The notes beneath the pieces were generated by a model. That model had not been told where the DNA came from. It searched no databases and saw only the letters and a program-made list of their open reading frames with translations. Below are positions 11,787-23,103 of a DNA stretch of 64,000 nt, piece by piece. Numbering within the stretch: position 1 is the first letter of the stretch; every line of letters starts with the position of its first letter. A program made the position numbers and the translations under genes. Origin of the DNA: Picochlorum sp. 'celeri' (Eukaryota; Chlorophyta; Trebouxiophyceae); the NCBI GenBank assembly GCA_010909725.1, contig JAACMV010000010.1, positions 597,501-661,500 on the forward strand. The letters run 5' to 3'.

Positions 11787-12023
11787 TGTCAATGTCTGTA
11801 TTATGAAATTGTAGCAGCGGTACATCCCTGCACCACATGGAGGGATAGGGTGCACTATTTTTTTGTGTTTAAATATGGCATGGATGCCATGCGTACTGCG
11901 TTTCAACCCCTCCTTTTTCGATTCAATTCAATCAAAGTAAATTATTACATTCTTAAAGAGCGATACATCATGTGTTTGGATGGCCATAGTGGCATGATAG
12001 ACTGCTAAATTGGATGTTCTCAC

Positions 12024-15000
12024 ATGTCTTCAACCGATCTCAAATCAGCAGTGTATACACTGTATCACGATACCAATAAAGAAGCTCAAAGGAAAGCAAA
12101 TTATTGGTTGGAAGAATGGCAGCGATCGGAGGGAGGGTGGGCGGTGTGTTATGAGGTGCTTGGCGATGCTCAAGGCGAACTCGAGACGTTTTATTTCGCT
12201 GCTCAGACCTTACGGACCAAAATTTTACGCGACTTTGAAGAATTAGGGCATACTATTGGTCGTAAATTGCCTGACGATGTTCTGGGACTGCTGTCAATAC
12301 ATGCCAAGGGCCCAGGGGCTGTCAGGACGCAGTTGTGTCTCGCTGTTGCAGCATTGGCAATGCATATTCCCTCGGGTGAGTGGGCTGGTGGAGACTTTGT
12401 GACGTGGATAGGGCAAAAGTTGTTGTCTGGGGCGTACACGGATGAGAGCGCACGGCACATTTTGCTCGAAATTCTGACTGTTCTGCCACAAGAGGCAGGA
12501 TCGTATCAGCCATCTATTGTGCCAGAAAGGCGACGGCAGATTGAAGATGAATTGCAGCATTCCCTTCCCCAAGCTCTGAATTTGTTATGCATAGTTTCAG
12601 ATAAAGCTGGAGGAAAGACGGCTGACCAGGTATTAGAGGCTTTCGCTGCATGGCTGCTGCTGGTTGGGAACAAGGTTGCACCGTCTGTAGTGATGGAATG
12701 CAAGCTGGTGTATGTGGCCTTGGAGGCCTTGAAGAAGGAGGATTCGTTCTTCTCCGCAGTAGATGCAGTCGTAGAGATAATTTATTGCTCCTCGCTCCGG
12801 GGGAGACCAAAGCCTGAAATGGCTCAGTTGGTGCAAGCCATTGTGTCACAGGTAATGGGGCTGTTGCCCAGGTTCCACATATGCATTCAACAGGCTGTTG
12901 AGGAGCAGACAGGGACAGCGTCCCCCGAAGGCATACTACATGATAATTATGAGGAGGAAGCCAAGGCCATAGCTCGATTGTTTGCGGAGGTGGGGGAAGC
13001 ATATGCGTATCTCATCTCTGAAGCAACACCAGAGGTCATGGGTCCCGTGGAAGCTCTACTGGACGTCTGCAGGTATCCTGACATGGAAGTGTGCTCAGTC
13101 TCTTTCAACTTTTGGCATCGATTGAGCTATATATTATCTTCAGGGAAAAAGCCGCATTCATTAAAGTGGGAGGGGCCAGCTTTGCCGGAGCAAGAGGCCC
13201 AACGGCGGTTGGATGCTTTCTGTCCGTCATTCAAGCGTTTGGTAGAGATTTTGAGCAGGAGGATCGAGTATCCGGTTGATTGGGATGGCTGGCACAGGGA
13301 TGAAAAGAATGACTTTAAATATAACAGGATGGTGGTTGGGGATCTGTTGTTAGATTCTACGGATGTCTTGGGGGCAGATGCCTGCATGTCTGTGTTGACA
13401 GCTCCATTGTCAGAGTTGAGCTCCAATGTCCGGGCCGGAGGAACGTTCGACTGGAGGAAAGCAGAGGCTTGTTTATACTCCCTGAGATCTATTCATAAGG
13501 CTGCATCGAGTGTGCGTGATCCAACGACGCTTGTGTCCCTGTTTTCTGCATTACCGTCCCTCCCGTCGTTTCCCCATCTGGATTACTCGGTTGCAGTCTT
13601 GTTGGGCTCCTATGCCGAGTGGATGGCAGAAGCAGCGAATGCTAACGAAAGAGTACGCCCTTTAGTGTCCACATCGGTGCAATTGATGATAAAAGGTACG
13701 ATATATAATCTGAGATGTTTCTTTTGTGTCTCTGGTATTCATGGATATCTGGTGCCCTTGCAGGCCTTGGAAACGAGCATACAAGTTCTGCGTGCGCTTT
13801 GTCCCTGCGGAACATTTGCGAGAGCTGTGCAACACTTTTGTCTGACTCAGTACCGTTATTATTAGAGTTATATCGTCAGGTGCAAAACCAGGGGGATATT
13901 TCACAGGCACGAGAAGCAAACTTTTTGGATGAGGAGGAGGTGGAAAGCGTTCTCGAAGCTGTGACATTTGTGGTGTCGTCCATGCCTCAGGACCTGAAGA
14001 GATCCACTGTGCAGCAAATGATTGACTCAGTCGTTCATCCGATACAGGTGATTTTAGATCCGCTTAGAAACCCTCAATATGTGACACGTGATCAGAGTCA
14101 GTTGCTGATGGTCCTGCCTCTCTTTGAGAGAGTGACAACAATTTTAAAGACCATTGATGACCCAGAGGACGTGGCAATTACGTTGGAGAAAATCATGCCG
14201 TGGATAAATGTGGCATTGTCTGTGTTTGCAGCGGATGCAATGGCCTCGGAGAAAATTTGCAGGGTCCCACGATATGCTGTTCGGAGTGCAAAGCAAGCAA
14301 CATATAGGTCTTTGCCATCCTTGTCTGAGTCTCTGACACAAAGATTTGAGCAAACCAAGCATTCCTGCTATCTTTATGTCGCTAGCGAATTGGTCAAGGC
14401 ATTCGGACATGACCCTGCTCAGGATGGCTACATCAAGCCAATGCTGCACAGAATGCTTGTCAGCTCTTGCTCCATGTTGACTTCCCTTCAAGCGGTTACA
14501 TCGTATCCAGAACTAACGGATGACATGTTTTTACTCGCTGGTAGAGGTTTGAGCTATGCCCCTCGCCTGATGATGACCCAGGAGCTGTTATCAAGTATGG
14601 TTCCAACAAGTCGAAATGCCTTGCTGATACAGCACAAGGAAGCATGTACGAGCGTGTCAGCCTTCCTTGTGCGCCTTTTAGATCCAGAAACGCATCGAAA
14701 ATGTGATGCACAGCAGGTCAAAGCATTGGAAATGACGTTTTACCCATATGGAGGCGTCATCACGCAACTGGCACTTGCTGGAGGGGTTGGGGCCCTTCCG
14801 CCATCCAGAATGTACAACATGGTGGACGTCTTGTACGCCCTGCTGAAGTCGTCTCAAGACAGCTTCCAGTGGTTCAACGCATCGATCTCACTCATTCCTT
14901 TACCAGCCCTTCCGGAAACAGCAAGACAGCGGTTTTTGCACACGTGCCAGTCAATCGTGGCTGACGAAATTCAAGAAGACGATGAGCAGCAGCTTATGGA

Positions 15001-15103
15001 TGCAGTCTTTGAACTCTCAGAGATCTGCAGACGCCACCATAAAATCCAACAAACCGTCATGCAGAGTTTATTACCAAAGGATTATCAATATTTTAACATC
15101 TGA
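12024..15103 (+). CDS. TNPO3: Transportin-3/Mtr10-like nuclear import receptor (importin-beta family)
   Basis: Karyopherin that carries SR-type RNA-binding proteins into the nucleus in other eukaryotes. Two exons, 12024-13695 and 13764-15103, with a 68-nt intron (GTACGA...TTGCAG, phase 1), about 1003 residues, close to the usual 920-1000. The N-terminus (LYHDTNKEAQRKANYWLEEW, then FYFAAQTLRTKI) is the diagnostic first HEAT repeats of the TNPO3/MTR10 group. The remainder is helical HEAT-type sequence without low-complexity insertions. Start chosen at the first ATG that gives the N-terminal helix; the spacer to the divergent ArfB gene is 237 bp. The C-terminus ends in LLPKDYQYFNI. Confidence 0.88.
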
Positions 15104-15131
15104 GGGCGTTGCATTGCCCTTCTCGTTCACC

Positions 15132-16001
15132 ATGGAAGTTGGGTTCCGTCGACCAAGGCATAAAAACGCCATAGACACGATATCCAAAACGATAGGTTGA
15201 AAATCTACGAATATTTACGAGAATCATGTCTAAAAGGAATCTTGATGGACGCTGCGGTCTGGATCTGCGTCAGTGACGACGTTGTAAAACAACTGGATTA
15301 TGCATGTTTCGGAAACTTGGACGGCGGACATGGAATGACAGCGTATATTAGAGATGTAATGAGTAGCATTGATGTAGAATTACCAGAGACTTGTAGAAAT
15401 ACTGTCAGATTGAGCCTGGACGAGGCATTTTTCATGCACTATGCTCTGAAAGTTTTGGACCTGTGCAAAGTTGATATCACCTCCAGGCAGCCCTCACAAA
15501 TTCTGGACACGAAACAGATATGGGAGTACATGGCTCAGGGGCGCTCTGATTTCCCCATACTCTACATCTGTTACCATCACTTTAGGAGCAAGGTGAGTTT
15601 TTTTTTTTGGTGTCAGGCTTTCCTTCAGCCCAAGAGAGGGAGAGAAAGAGAGAATAGCATGACGTATCCTATTATTATGTTTGATGCTACAGGGATGGAT
15701 CGCGCGGACTGGGCTACAGTATGGGGTGGATTTTGTGCTCTATCAGAAGCACCCTGCTCTAGCACACTCTGACTATTCTGTGGTGATTCAAACACCGGGC
15801 ATGGTAGACGGTCGACCCCCCATGTCATGGCACGACCTTCAAATTACCAATAGATTGACGGGGCAAGTAGGCAAAAGGCTTCTTGTTGTACATATCCACG
15901 ATCCTGCGCAGCACATTGGCTACAAAGACCACACATGTATTGACAGGGTATCTCTCTCCGAATACCTCGTCAGACGATGGGTTCCTGAAAGAACCCAGTA
16001 G
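15132..16001 (+). CDS. SEN2: tRNA-splicing endonuclease catalytic subunit Sen2
   Basis: Cuts the 5' splice site of intron-containing tRNAs as part of the Sen2-Sen34-Sen15-Sen54 complex. The catalytic domain spans a 100-nt intron (15593-15692, GTGAGT...CTACAG): YHHFRSK, then GWIARTGLQYGVDFVLY, HSDYSVV and GKRLLVVHI. These supply the Tyr, His and Lys of the endonuclease triad. For the N-terminus I favour an ATG at 15132 and a 41-nt intron (15196-15236, GTTGAA...AAAAG). This restores a frame into GILMDAAVWICVSDDVVKQL, the segment expected there in Sen2. The conservative alternative is an ATG at 15245 with no first intron. About 243 residues, short for the family because the long linker is missing. 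Confidence 0.85.
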
Positions 16002-16084
16002 TCTATTCAACTAGTATGACCCTACCCTACCTATTTATATATTAATGCACTATATGTATGTTACAGATCCGGTAGTGTATCAAA

Positions 16085-17063
16085 TCAATCTTCCTTTCTT
16101 GCCGATGATGACTCTGCAGGTGTCACAGTCTGCGCACTTGGAATCATCTTGAGCAACTTTGACAAGTACGCATCATGGATAAACGTCACCTTCTGGCGAG
16201 CAATATCAATCACATTATCAATCTGGTCATGGTACATCTCATACACCTTTGGCACTGCAAATGCAAGGACGACACATGCATATGCCAACCCCAGCAGAGA
16301 CACAGTTGCAAGCACCTTTGACAAGAAAACAATCCAGCACTCACAACAATAGACATCAGCACATCCTTTCCACTCAGAATACGATGTGTGAAGTGCAGTC
16401 CTTTGTTCACATATGGTGTTGCCTTATCAACCACAGCCCTGATCTTTGCCTCTGGAATCCCTTCAACCATAAAGGCAGGCATCGGTGGTGGGGGTCTACA
16501 TCAACACAAAGCTCCATGAGTATTGAAAACTCCACTCCATTCCAGAAATTCGGTCAATCCAGGACCACGCACCTATGAATGAACCCTCCAATGATACTCC
16601 ACACGAGCATCACACCAACCGTGAGACTCATCAGCAACGCAGCCACGCTCAAAAAGCTATTCTTCGCCCAAAAAAGCAAAACAAATGCAGCAGTAACCGC
16701 TGCAAACAAGAACACGTTCGCAGATCAGTCCCATGGCAGAAACAGCCAGTTTCAACGCATTCAATCCATCCAAGGCGCCTAGGCCTCCGTCTCATTCCAT
16801 GCTCCTAGCAAAACTGGTCTTCATGGGTATAAAACGCAACCAGATCAATCCCACGCACCTCCAAAGACGATTCCAGTCTTCTTCACATCCCTCCATAGGA
16901 GCAAATCCTCCACTGCAGTCAAATATAAAGGCACAGATATCATTTATGTACATATGAATAACTATTGTAGTGTTTCTGTAATGCGAGGAATAACGCGATC
17001 GAACATACGCTGTTGATCTTTGACAGGCAGCTTAATGCGGCCTGGGGTGGGGGCAACTGACAT
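16085..17063 (-). CDS. Reticulon-like ER membrane-shaping protein
   Basis: Curves endoplasmic reticulum tubules by hairpin insertion. Five exons on the minus strand: 17063-17009, 16912-16859, 16699-16573, 16495-16345 and 16315-16085; all phases agree, giving 205 residues. The reticulon homology domain begins EDLLLWRDVKKTGIVFGAVT and has two long hydrophobic hairpins (AAFVLLFW...VGVMLVWSIIGG and VLATVSLLGLAYACVVLAF), followed by PKVYEMYHDQID, the conserved C-terminal signature. The amphipathic linker is PEAKIRAVVDKATPYVNK. The last intron (16344-16316) is only 29 nt, GTGAGT...CAAAG, yet its removal is needed to keep the frame. Plant-type RTN architecture; convergent with SEN2, 83 bp apart. Confidence 0.85.
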
Positions 17064-17224
17064 TGTTTTTGAGTTACTAGTTTCAAAAATTTGATATATT
17101 GTTCAAGGCCTGCGTGTGGGGTGCCAACAAGGGCACCGAGGGATTGAAAACCCTTTGCTCACCTCAAGCATTCTGTATTTAGATATTTGTTTGCACCAAT
17201 TCAACCCCATCTCTTTCAATCTGT

Positions 17225-17515
17225 GTGCTCAATTTTCGACACATCTGTATCAATTATATTCATAGCGATGGGCAAGAAAGGAAGAAGACTCATATCGTTG
17301 AGGATCAGTTCGGAGAGGGAGGGGTGAGTCAGGACAAGGAGTTTGCACCTCCCAGGAGCGGAGGACCAGGCTCTTCCAAGGGCGGTGTGGGCGGTAGTGT
17401 ACCAGGCAGCACTCCTTTTCACTATGTGAAACATGTGCCCAAGTTTCTGCAGTCTCACGCGCATCNNNNNNNNNNNNNNNNNNNNNNNNNNNNNNNNCAG
17501 ACGTTCGTCATTTGA
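17225..17515 (+). CDS. Unrecognised short reading frame interrupted by assembly gap
   Basis: A frame of about 96 codons containing a Gly/Ser-rich stretch (PRSGGPGSSKGGVGGSVPGS) and then STPFHYVKHVPKFLQSHAH before it runs into 32 undetermined bases. The segment around VKHVPKFLQ looks like a conserved helix rather than random translation, but I could not name the family. A donor-like GTGAGT at 17323 means part of the upstream frame could be spliced differently. Start, end and function are all open. It is divergent from the reticulon gene. Confidence 0.4.
   Translation: MLNFRHICINYIHSDGQERKKTHIVEDQFGEGGVSQDKEFAPPRSGGPGSSKGGVGGSVPGSTPFHYVKHVPKFLQSHAHXXXXXXXXXXXQTFVI
17466..17497. other. Assembly gap (32 N)
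   Basis: A run of 32 undetermined bases inside the unrecognised frame at 17225-17515. The true length of the gap is unknown. Confidence 1.
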
Positions 17516-18160
17516 AATTGGAATAGATAAACTGTTGCCTATCAAGATCGTTTGATAGGTGCTTTGGCTTTGATCTGGCTAGGATTGTCGTAAGCCTTGG
17601 CTCCCATGGTCATTCGATGGGTTCCATATACGGTCTCAATGATGAGAATTTCTTGTATATTCTGTGGGAAGGCGCATAGCAAGTTGTTTTGCGCGCATGA
17701 CTAGATATTGAAGGATTTGGACGTTTGGTTGTCGAAGATCTCACGACGGAGACACATAGTATAAAAAAGAGGCGCATTTTGCATTAAAAGTCCACTTTAA
17801 TATCACAAAAGGGTAATTTTTCGCCAGCAGCTGGCTAGAGGGGATGTGTTGTGTTATGCACCCGCAGTCGTGCTGCCGCTGGGGACTCCTGGTCGGAGGA
17901 GGTCGCATTGCGCTGGATGGCAGCAGCGTACTATTCTAGATATATGGATGGTAAAATGTATGGGGAATGGAGAGCGTGCGACGATGGTGTGAGTATGCTG
18001 GGGAGGGCCAGTGCATCCCCACTGGGGATGAGGAGGTGTCTTTGGAGTGGTGACGAGTATTGCACGGTGGTGCCATCGGATGGAAGTGCGCAGAACCCGA
18101 AGCAAAATTTGACGAAGCGGGAGAGGATTAAAAAGCTGAAAGGCTTCACGGGCGAGGGCT
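17516..18160. other. Spacer with a weak minus-strand coding remnant
   Basis: On the minus strand, 17690-17542 reads through as ...QEILIIETVYGTHRM, then MGAKAYDNPSQIKAK and a TGA. The composition is protein-like but has no start of its own, so it could be the last exon of a gene broken by the gap or a chance frame. The plus frame 17851-18186 (111 codons) could hold a 5' exon for the following dehydrogenase gene, but no convincing splice links them. Confidence 0.3.
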
Positions 18161-19302
18161 ATGCCTGCTGTTGCTGCAGGGGGTGAGTTGGTCATGTATC
18201 CTCCAGAGGAGGAGAGAAGGATCAAGAATTCTTGGGCTCGTTTGATGCGGTGGTCGAAGAATTTGCGTGAACGAGAAGCTGCGAGGTCGGCAGGGGACGT
18301 AGGGTTGGATAAAGTGGTTGTGTTTGGTGGTGGGAGCTTTGGGACTGCAATTGGGGTGGCTTTGGCACGCCAACACCCACAGATGAAGATTGTTCTCTTG
18401 CTCCGCGATCCATACTTGTGCAAGGATATCAATGATACACATTATAATTCTAGATATTTGCCAGACTTTAGGCTTCCTGACCAGGTGACTGCGACAACGT
18501 CTGCAGAAGCTGCGTTGAAAGGGGCCCAATATGCTATTCATGCGGTTCCGTGCAGCATTCTAGAGATTTTTTGAAGAGTATAAAAGATTATATTGACCCA
18601 GATCTTCCAATTATTTCTGTTAGCAAAGGAATTGAGGTGACTGGAAAAATAATGTCTGACTTGATACCATCAGCGCTTGGAAGAAAGCAGCCCATGGTCT
18701 TTTTATCTGGCCCATCTTTTGCCAAGGAAGTTATGGATGAGCGCCCAACGGGCCTGGTCGCAGCGAGTAGAGATAAAGTATTGTGTCGAAAGGTTCAGAA
18801 CTTGTTTGCGTCTCCGACGATGAGGGTGAATATTACCACAGATGTCATTGGTGTGGAGATTTGTGGGGCACTGAAGAATGTCCTTGCTATTGCGGCAGGT
18901 ATCGTGGAAGGTTTGGAGCTAGGCAATAATGCAATGGCGGCGTTAATTTCACAAGGTTGCTCCGAAATTCGATGGCTTGCTGAAAAGATGGGAGCAAAAC
19001 CTGCAACTGTGAGTGGGTTGTCAGGACTGGGAGATATTATGCTGACATGTTATGGTTCTCTGAGTAGAAATAGATCGGTTGGGGTTCGTCTGGGGAAAGG
19101 AGAAGCATTAGTGGATATATTAGCATCGTCGTCACAAGTTGCGGAAGGTGTGCCGACGGCTGGTGTCGTGGTATCACTGGCACGGAAATACAGAGTGCAG
19201 CTGCCAGTATTGACGGCAGTTGCACAAGTTTTAAACGGACACTTGAGCGCAGCAGAAGCTGTAGCGGAAATTATGAACTTGCCTCAAATAGAAGAAAGAT
19301 GA
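18161..19302 (+). CDS. NAD-dependent glycerol-3-phosphate dehydrogenase, plastid (GLY1)-like, one apparent frameshift
   Basis: Reduces dihydroxyacetone phosphate to glycerol 3-phosphate for glycerolipid synthesis. The Rossmann motif is VVVFGGGSFGTAIG; the catalytic-Lys region is GVEICGALKNVLAIAAG; the C-terminal substrate segment is GLSGLGDIMLTCYGSLSRNR. These match the plastid/bacterial GpsA group. The frame breaks at about 18548, where the first frame (...YAIHAVP) must step back one base to continue VQHSRDFLKSIKDYI. No GT-AG intron explains it. With one base restored the length is 380 residues. The N-terminal ~48 residues before the fold are basic and could be part of a transit peptide; an upstream exon is possible. 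Confidence 0.85.
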
Positions 19303-19336
19303 CAGTTGAGAATTCAATATGTAACATTGATGACTA

Positions 19337-20749
19337 TTACTTGGTTGCTGTCTCACTCTGCAACTGCTCCAACTGCTCCTGCTGATCCATCAAGTACATT
19401 GCTTGGATTGAATCTTCAATATTCCCCTCCAGCACTTTATTCAGATCGAAATTCATCTTGCACCTGTGATCACTCATTCTGGTATCCTTGTAATTATATG
19501 TCTTAATTTTCTCTGACCTGGATCCTGTGCCCACTTGACTCTTCCTGGCTGCTGCCAATTCAGAGCGCTGCTTCTCAATCTCCAACTCAAACAATCTAGT
19601 TCTGAGAAGAGTCATAGCGCGTTCTCTATTTCGTAATTGCGATCTTTCCTCTTGCATGAAAATTCTGATGCCAGTTGGCTTGTGCACCAGATCCACAGCT
19701 GTCTCTACTTTGTTCACATTCTGTCCTCCTGCTCCCCCAGCTCTAGCGGTTGTCAAATCGATATCTTTTGGGTCTATTTTGACATCTACTTCATCTGCTT
19801 CAGGCATGACTGCCACGGTCGCCGTCGATGTATGCACTCGGCCTGATGTCTCTGTTGCAGGCACTCTCTGCACTCGGTGAACACCACTTTCATACTTCAG
19901 CTTACTGAACACCCTGCAACACGAAACACGTCCCTCACCATGAAATCAAACAGACATTCTGTATTAACATATACAAACATGTACGTACTTATCACCGGTT
20001 ATCTGAAGAACACATTCCTTATAGCCTCCAGCCTCAGCAACAGACTCACTCATCTTTGAGACTCTCCACCCCTGAGAATCTGCATACTTTTGATACATAC
20101 GGATCAAATCCGCAGCCCACAAAGCAGCCTCCTCTCCACCTGTACCAGCACGAACTTCCAGCATGATGTTTTTATCATCGAGAGGGTCTTTTGGCAACAA
20201 GAGCAGCTTCAACGTATCACCCAGAGAATCAATCTCTTCAGAGAGCATTGATGCCTCCTCTTTCGCCTCGCCAATTCAAGCATCTCAGCATCCCCCTCAC
20301 ACTCCTTCATCATCTGCTTTGCATCAATCAACTGTCTATCCAATTCCTTATACGCTGATACGCTTCTACACCTACCTCCTGAATGTCTGAGACGGCCCTC
20401 ACAAGCTTTTGATACTCGGTTTGGTTCGATGACACATTTGGATCCGCCATTTTCTCTTGAAATTCGTTATATTTCCTCTCTGTTTCCTCCATTTTGCTCA
20501 GTACGTGAGGATCCTGCATAGATATGTGAATTCCAGGTCGTCAGACATGTGACGCCGCGGCGACCCACCTACAAAGCAAGAGCAAACGCCGATACTTACC
20601 GCAGCATTGACAATGATTAAAGATCTTCGTAAATCTCCAGGCTGAATCCCAATGTGCGATACCCTGAAAACATGTTTACAACGACAAGTCTGTGGTGCTA
20701 CAGCTGCCTTCGGCACTGCCAGCGGCATACGTCCTCGATATACCCGCAT
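19337..20749 (-). CDS. prfA: Plastid-type peptide chain release factor 1 (PrfA/APG3-like), two apparent frameshifts
   Basis: Terminates organellar translation at UAA/UAG. Three exons: 20749-20600, 20513-19989 and 19913-19337. Intron phases join only if two bases are missing in the middle exon, near 20347 (between AYQRIR and [10 protein letters not shown]) and near 20271 (between AEMLEL and EAKEEASM). Recognition loop PAT is in [20 protein letters not shown], identifying RF1 rather than RF2; the catalytic loop is [34 protein letters not shown] and [12 protein letters not shown] are typical of plastid APG3. The first exon ([20 protein letters not shown]...) looks like a transit peptide. About 417 residues with the frame restored. 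Confidence 0.87.
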
Positions 20750-20821
20750 TGTGTGAATTATATCAATAATATAACGTAATATATCTTTGGAAAGCAACCT
20801 TTGGGCCGTAGAGTGGTCTCA

Positions 20822-21202
20822 TCATCTCTCGGAAGTGCTTGGTGCTGTTCCTGCAGGAGCATTGCAGAAATATCCTGCAATATCTTCGCAGACGTACAAT
20901 GCTTCTGCCCCCGCTCCTGCATGCCTATATCTCAGATCTACAGGGTTGCTAAAGAGATGATTCATGGCACGGAGGAACAAGTCTGTAGGTCGAAGAGGTG
21001 AATCCAATTGACAGTCACTAGCTAGCAGATCCTCAGGAGCCGGTACCTGATCGGACAGTCCATACGGCCAAACCAAGGCCCCGACCGTAATGCTAGATCC
21101 TGGGGGTGCGTTGCGGTGGTGCTCCTTATGTGACTGGATCTCAAAATTCGGCCGTGTTCGGGACAGTTCATCCAAAGAAAAATACTTTTTGGTTCTGATC
21201 AT
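20822..21202 (-). CDS. Small unrecognised protein, 126 residues
   Basis: An open frame beginning MIRTKKYFSLDELSRTRPNF and ending in a Ser/Thr-rich tail. Its composition is protein-like (an Asp/Leu/Arg-rich middle, several Cys and His near the end: VCEDIAGYFC). It sits 73 bp upstream of plastid RF1 on the same strand and only 62 bp from the divergently transcribed RCC1-like gene, in a block where every other frame of this size is a gene. I cannot assign a family. A missed intron or frameshift at its end is possible. Confidence 0.5.
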   Translation of the reverse strand: MIRTKKYFSLDELSRTRPNFEIQSHKEHHRNAPPGSSITVGALVWPYGLSDQVPAPEDLLASDCQLDSPLRPTDLFLRAMNHLFSNPVDLRYRHAGAGAEALYVCEDIAGYFCNAPAGTAPSTSER

Positions 21203-21264
21203 ATTCTTTCGTAATTATTTGGCTGCTTGAATCATAGAATATTGGATACGCATGAGAAAGAATC

Positions 21265-23039
21265 ATGAGAGTACTCTTCCTAGTTACTGCGTGGTTGCTA
21301 TTTTTATGCCAACTAAAACCAACGGAATGCCGGCGATATAGAAGGCGCCGTCTTCTTTCAGGTACGTATATATATGTAAAGAGAAATCATGGGTAGGTGT
21401 GGCAGCATGGGGATGGGGCAATGTGCTAACGGTACAGAACGCGGAAAGGGGGTGTTTGTATCGCAAGGTCCACGCGATCGCTGCGATGCTGGTCAGACAA
21501 GGCATTCTGTGCTCTACTTTGATCGTCCAAAGTATGCTTCTCGAGTATGTGTGACATGGCGACAAAGACGTACCCACCCACCCTACCTTGTTGTTGTTGT
21601 TGTTGCATAGAGATATGTGTGTGACTAACACATCTTCCTCATCACGCAGGTGAGTCCCCAGAAGCTCAAAATAGGATGAAAGCAGGATTTAATACGTTCT
21701 GTGGGATTTCTAGTAAATCAGAGCTGTACTGTTGGGGCAATGACATCTTGACAGACGAACCTCTATTGAGGCCAAAATTGATTGACAAGGGTCCATGGTC
21801 GCAAGTGGGGGTGGGCCTCAGGTTTTTGTGTGCTTTGAAGACTGACGACAAAAATGTATACTGTTATGGAAGTGGATATGATGGCCAGTTGGGTGACGGA
21901 TCCCCTATAGGAGAGGAGTCTGTTTTGAAAAAGTTGACTCCCATTGTGGGTGCAAAGGAGTTTGATAGCCTATCGGTAGGCACGTATCATTCATGCGCCA
22001 TCTCTGATGGTAACGCATTCTGTTGGGGTCAGAATGGCTATGGACAGTTGGGTACAGGGAATAATGAGTCCTCTTCCACCCCGATGCCTGTGTTTTCAGA
22101 CCTGGGAAACTGGAGAGAGCTGTCTGCAGGCACTGGACACACGTGTGCAACAAAGACAAATGATGAAGGTTGGTGCTGGGGTCATAATCAGTACAAACAG
22201 GTGTCACCACAATCCGAGGAAGTGACATTAATTCCAAGCAAACTGGAAGGGAAATGGAAGACGATATCTGCCGGAGAAGATTTCACTCTTGGCATTGACA
22301 GCCTTGGTGGAGGGTTTGGGTGGGGACTCTCAGAAGTGCTAGATATTGACTTTGCATACGGAGGTCTCTTGGGAGATAATGGAACTCTACTGTGTCAACC
22401 CACTGCCAATGGGTTCTGCGAACCCACAGCTCCGGCTGATTCAGAGGTGGAAGAGTTTTCGGCGGATGATTACTACATGTATGATATCGAGGTGAGGTAT
22501 GAGACACCAGTTCCCATTGCCGGGACGAACAAATGGAGCTCCATCAGTGCCGGAAGGATTCCTTGTGCTATTGAATCAGAAACAGGCAAGCTTTACTGTT
22601 GGGGATACACAACAGGTGAGGCGTATGCAGAGGGGAGCCCTCAGACAAATTATCCTGTTGCAGTCAACACAACAGGTACATGGGCTTCCATCTCCAGCAG
22701 TGATAGCGGACCACGATGTGGAATAAAGTCTGACGGAACAGGGTGGTGTTGGGGTAGAGATGAGTTTGACTGTGAGAATACGTGTCCTCTTGAGACGGTA
22801 CCGAATTGAACAGTGCGACGCCAGTCCAGGTCGTCGATATACAAAATTGGCTGGGTCAATCCGGAGCGCCACCGCCAACTCCATCCCCAGTAGAACCACC
22901 AGCAGCACCAGCACCCGAAGGCACAATAACAAGCACGCCACCATCCCCAGGAGTCCCACCTCCATCTGCAGCACATGGCGTACTTCAACACATACCGTGG
23001 GCAATGTTTGCCCTCCTGCCCATTGTACTGCGAGTGTAA
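21265..23039 (+). CDS. Secreted or GPI-anchored RCC1-repeat protein, one apparent frameshift
   Basis: Exon 1 (21265-21361) encodes a signal peptide, MRVLFLVTAWLLFLCQ, then RRYRRRRLL. A 288-nt intron (phase 1) precedes the main exon from 21650. The body holds RCC1-type propeller blades of the Cys-rich kind: YCWGND, FCWGQNGYGQLGTGN, WCWGHNQY, YCWGYTTG and WCWGRDEF. The first frame stops at 22809; a one-base step back near 22800 continues into NSATPVQVVD, a normal blade start. It then enters a Pro-rich linker and a hydrophobic end (IPWAMFALLPIVLRV) resembling a GPI-anchor signal or single membrane segment. About 495 residues if continuous. Convergent with ATP synthase gamma. Ligand unknown. Confidence 0.75.
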
Positions 23040-23103
23040 TTTGAGAGAAATAAAAGAAGAAAACGTGTTACATCTAATTCAGCAAAATCTACATATTGGG
23101 AAT

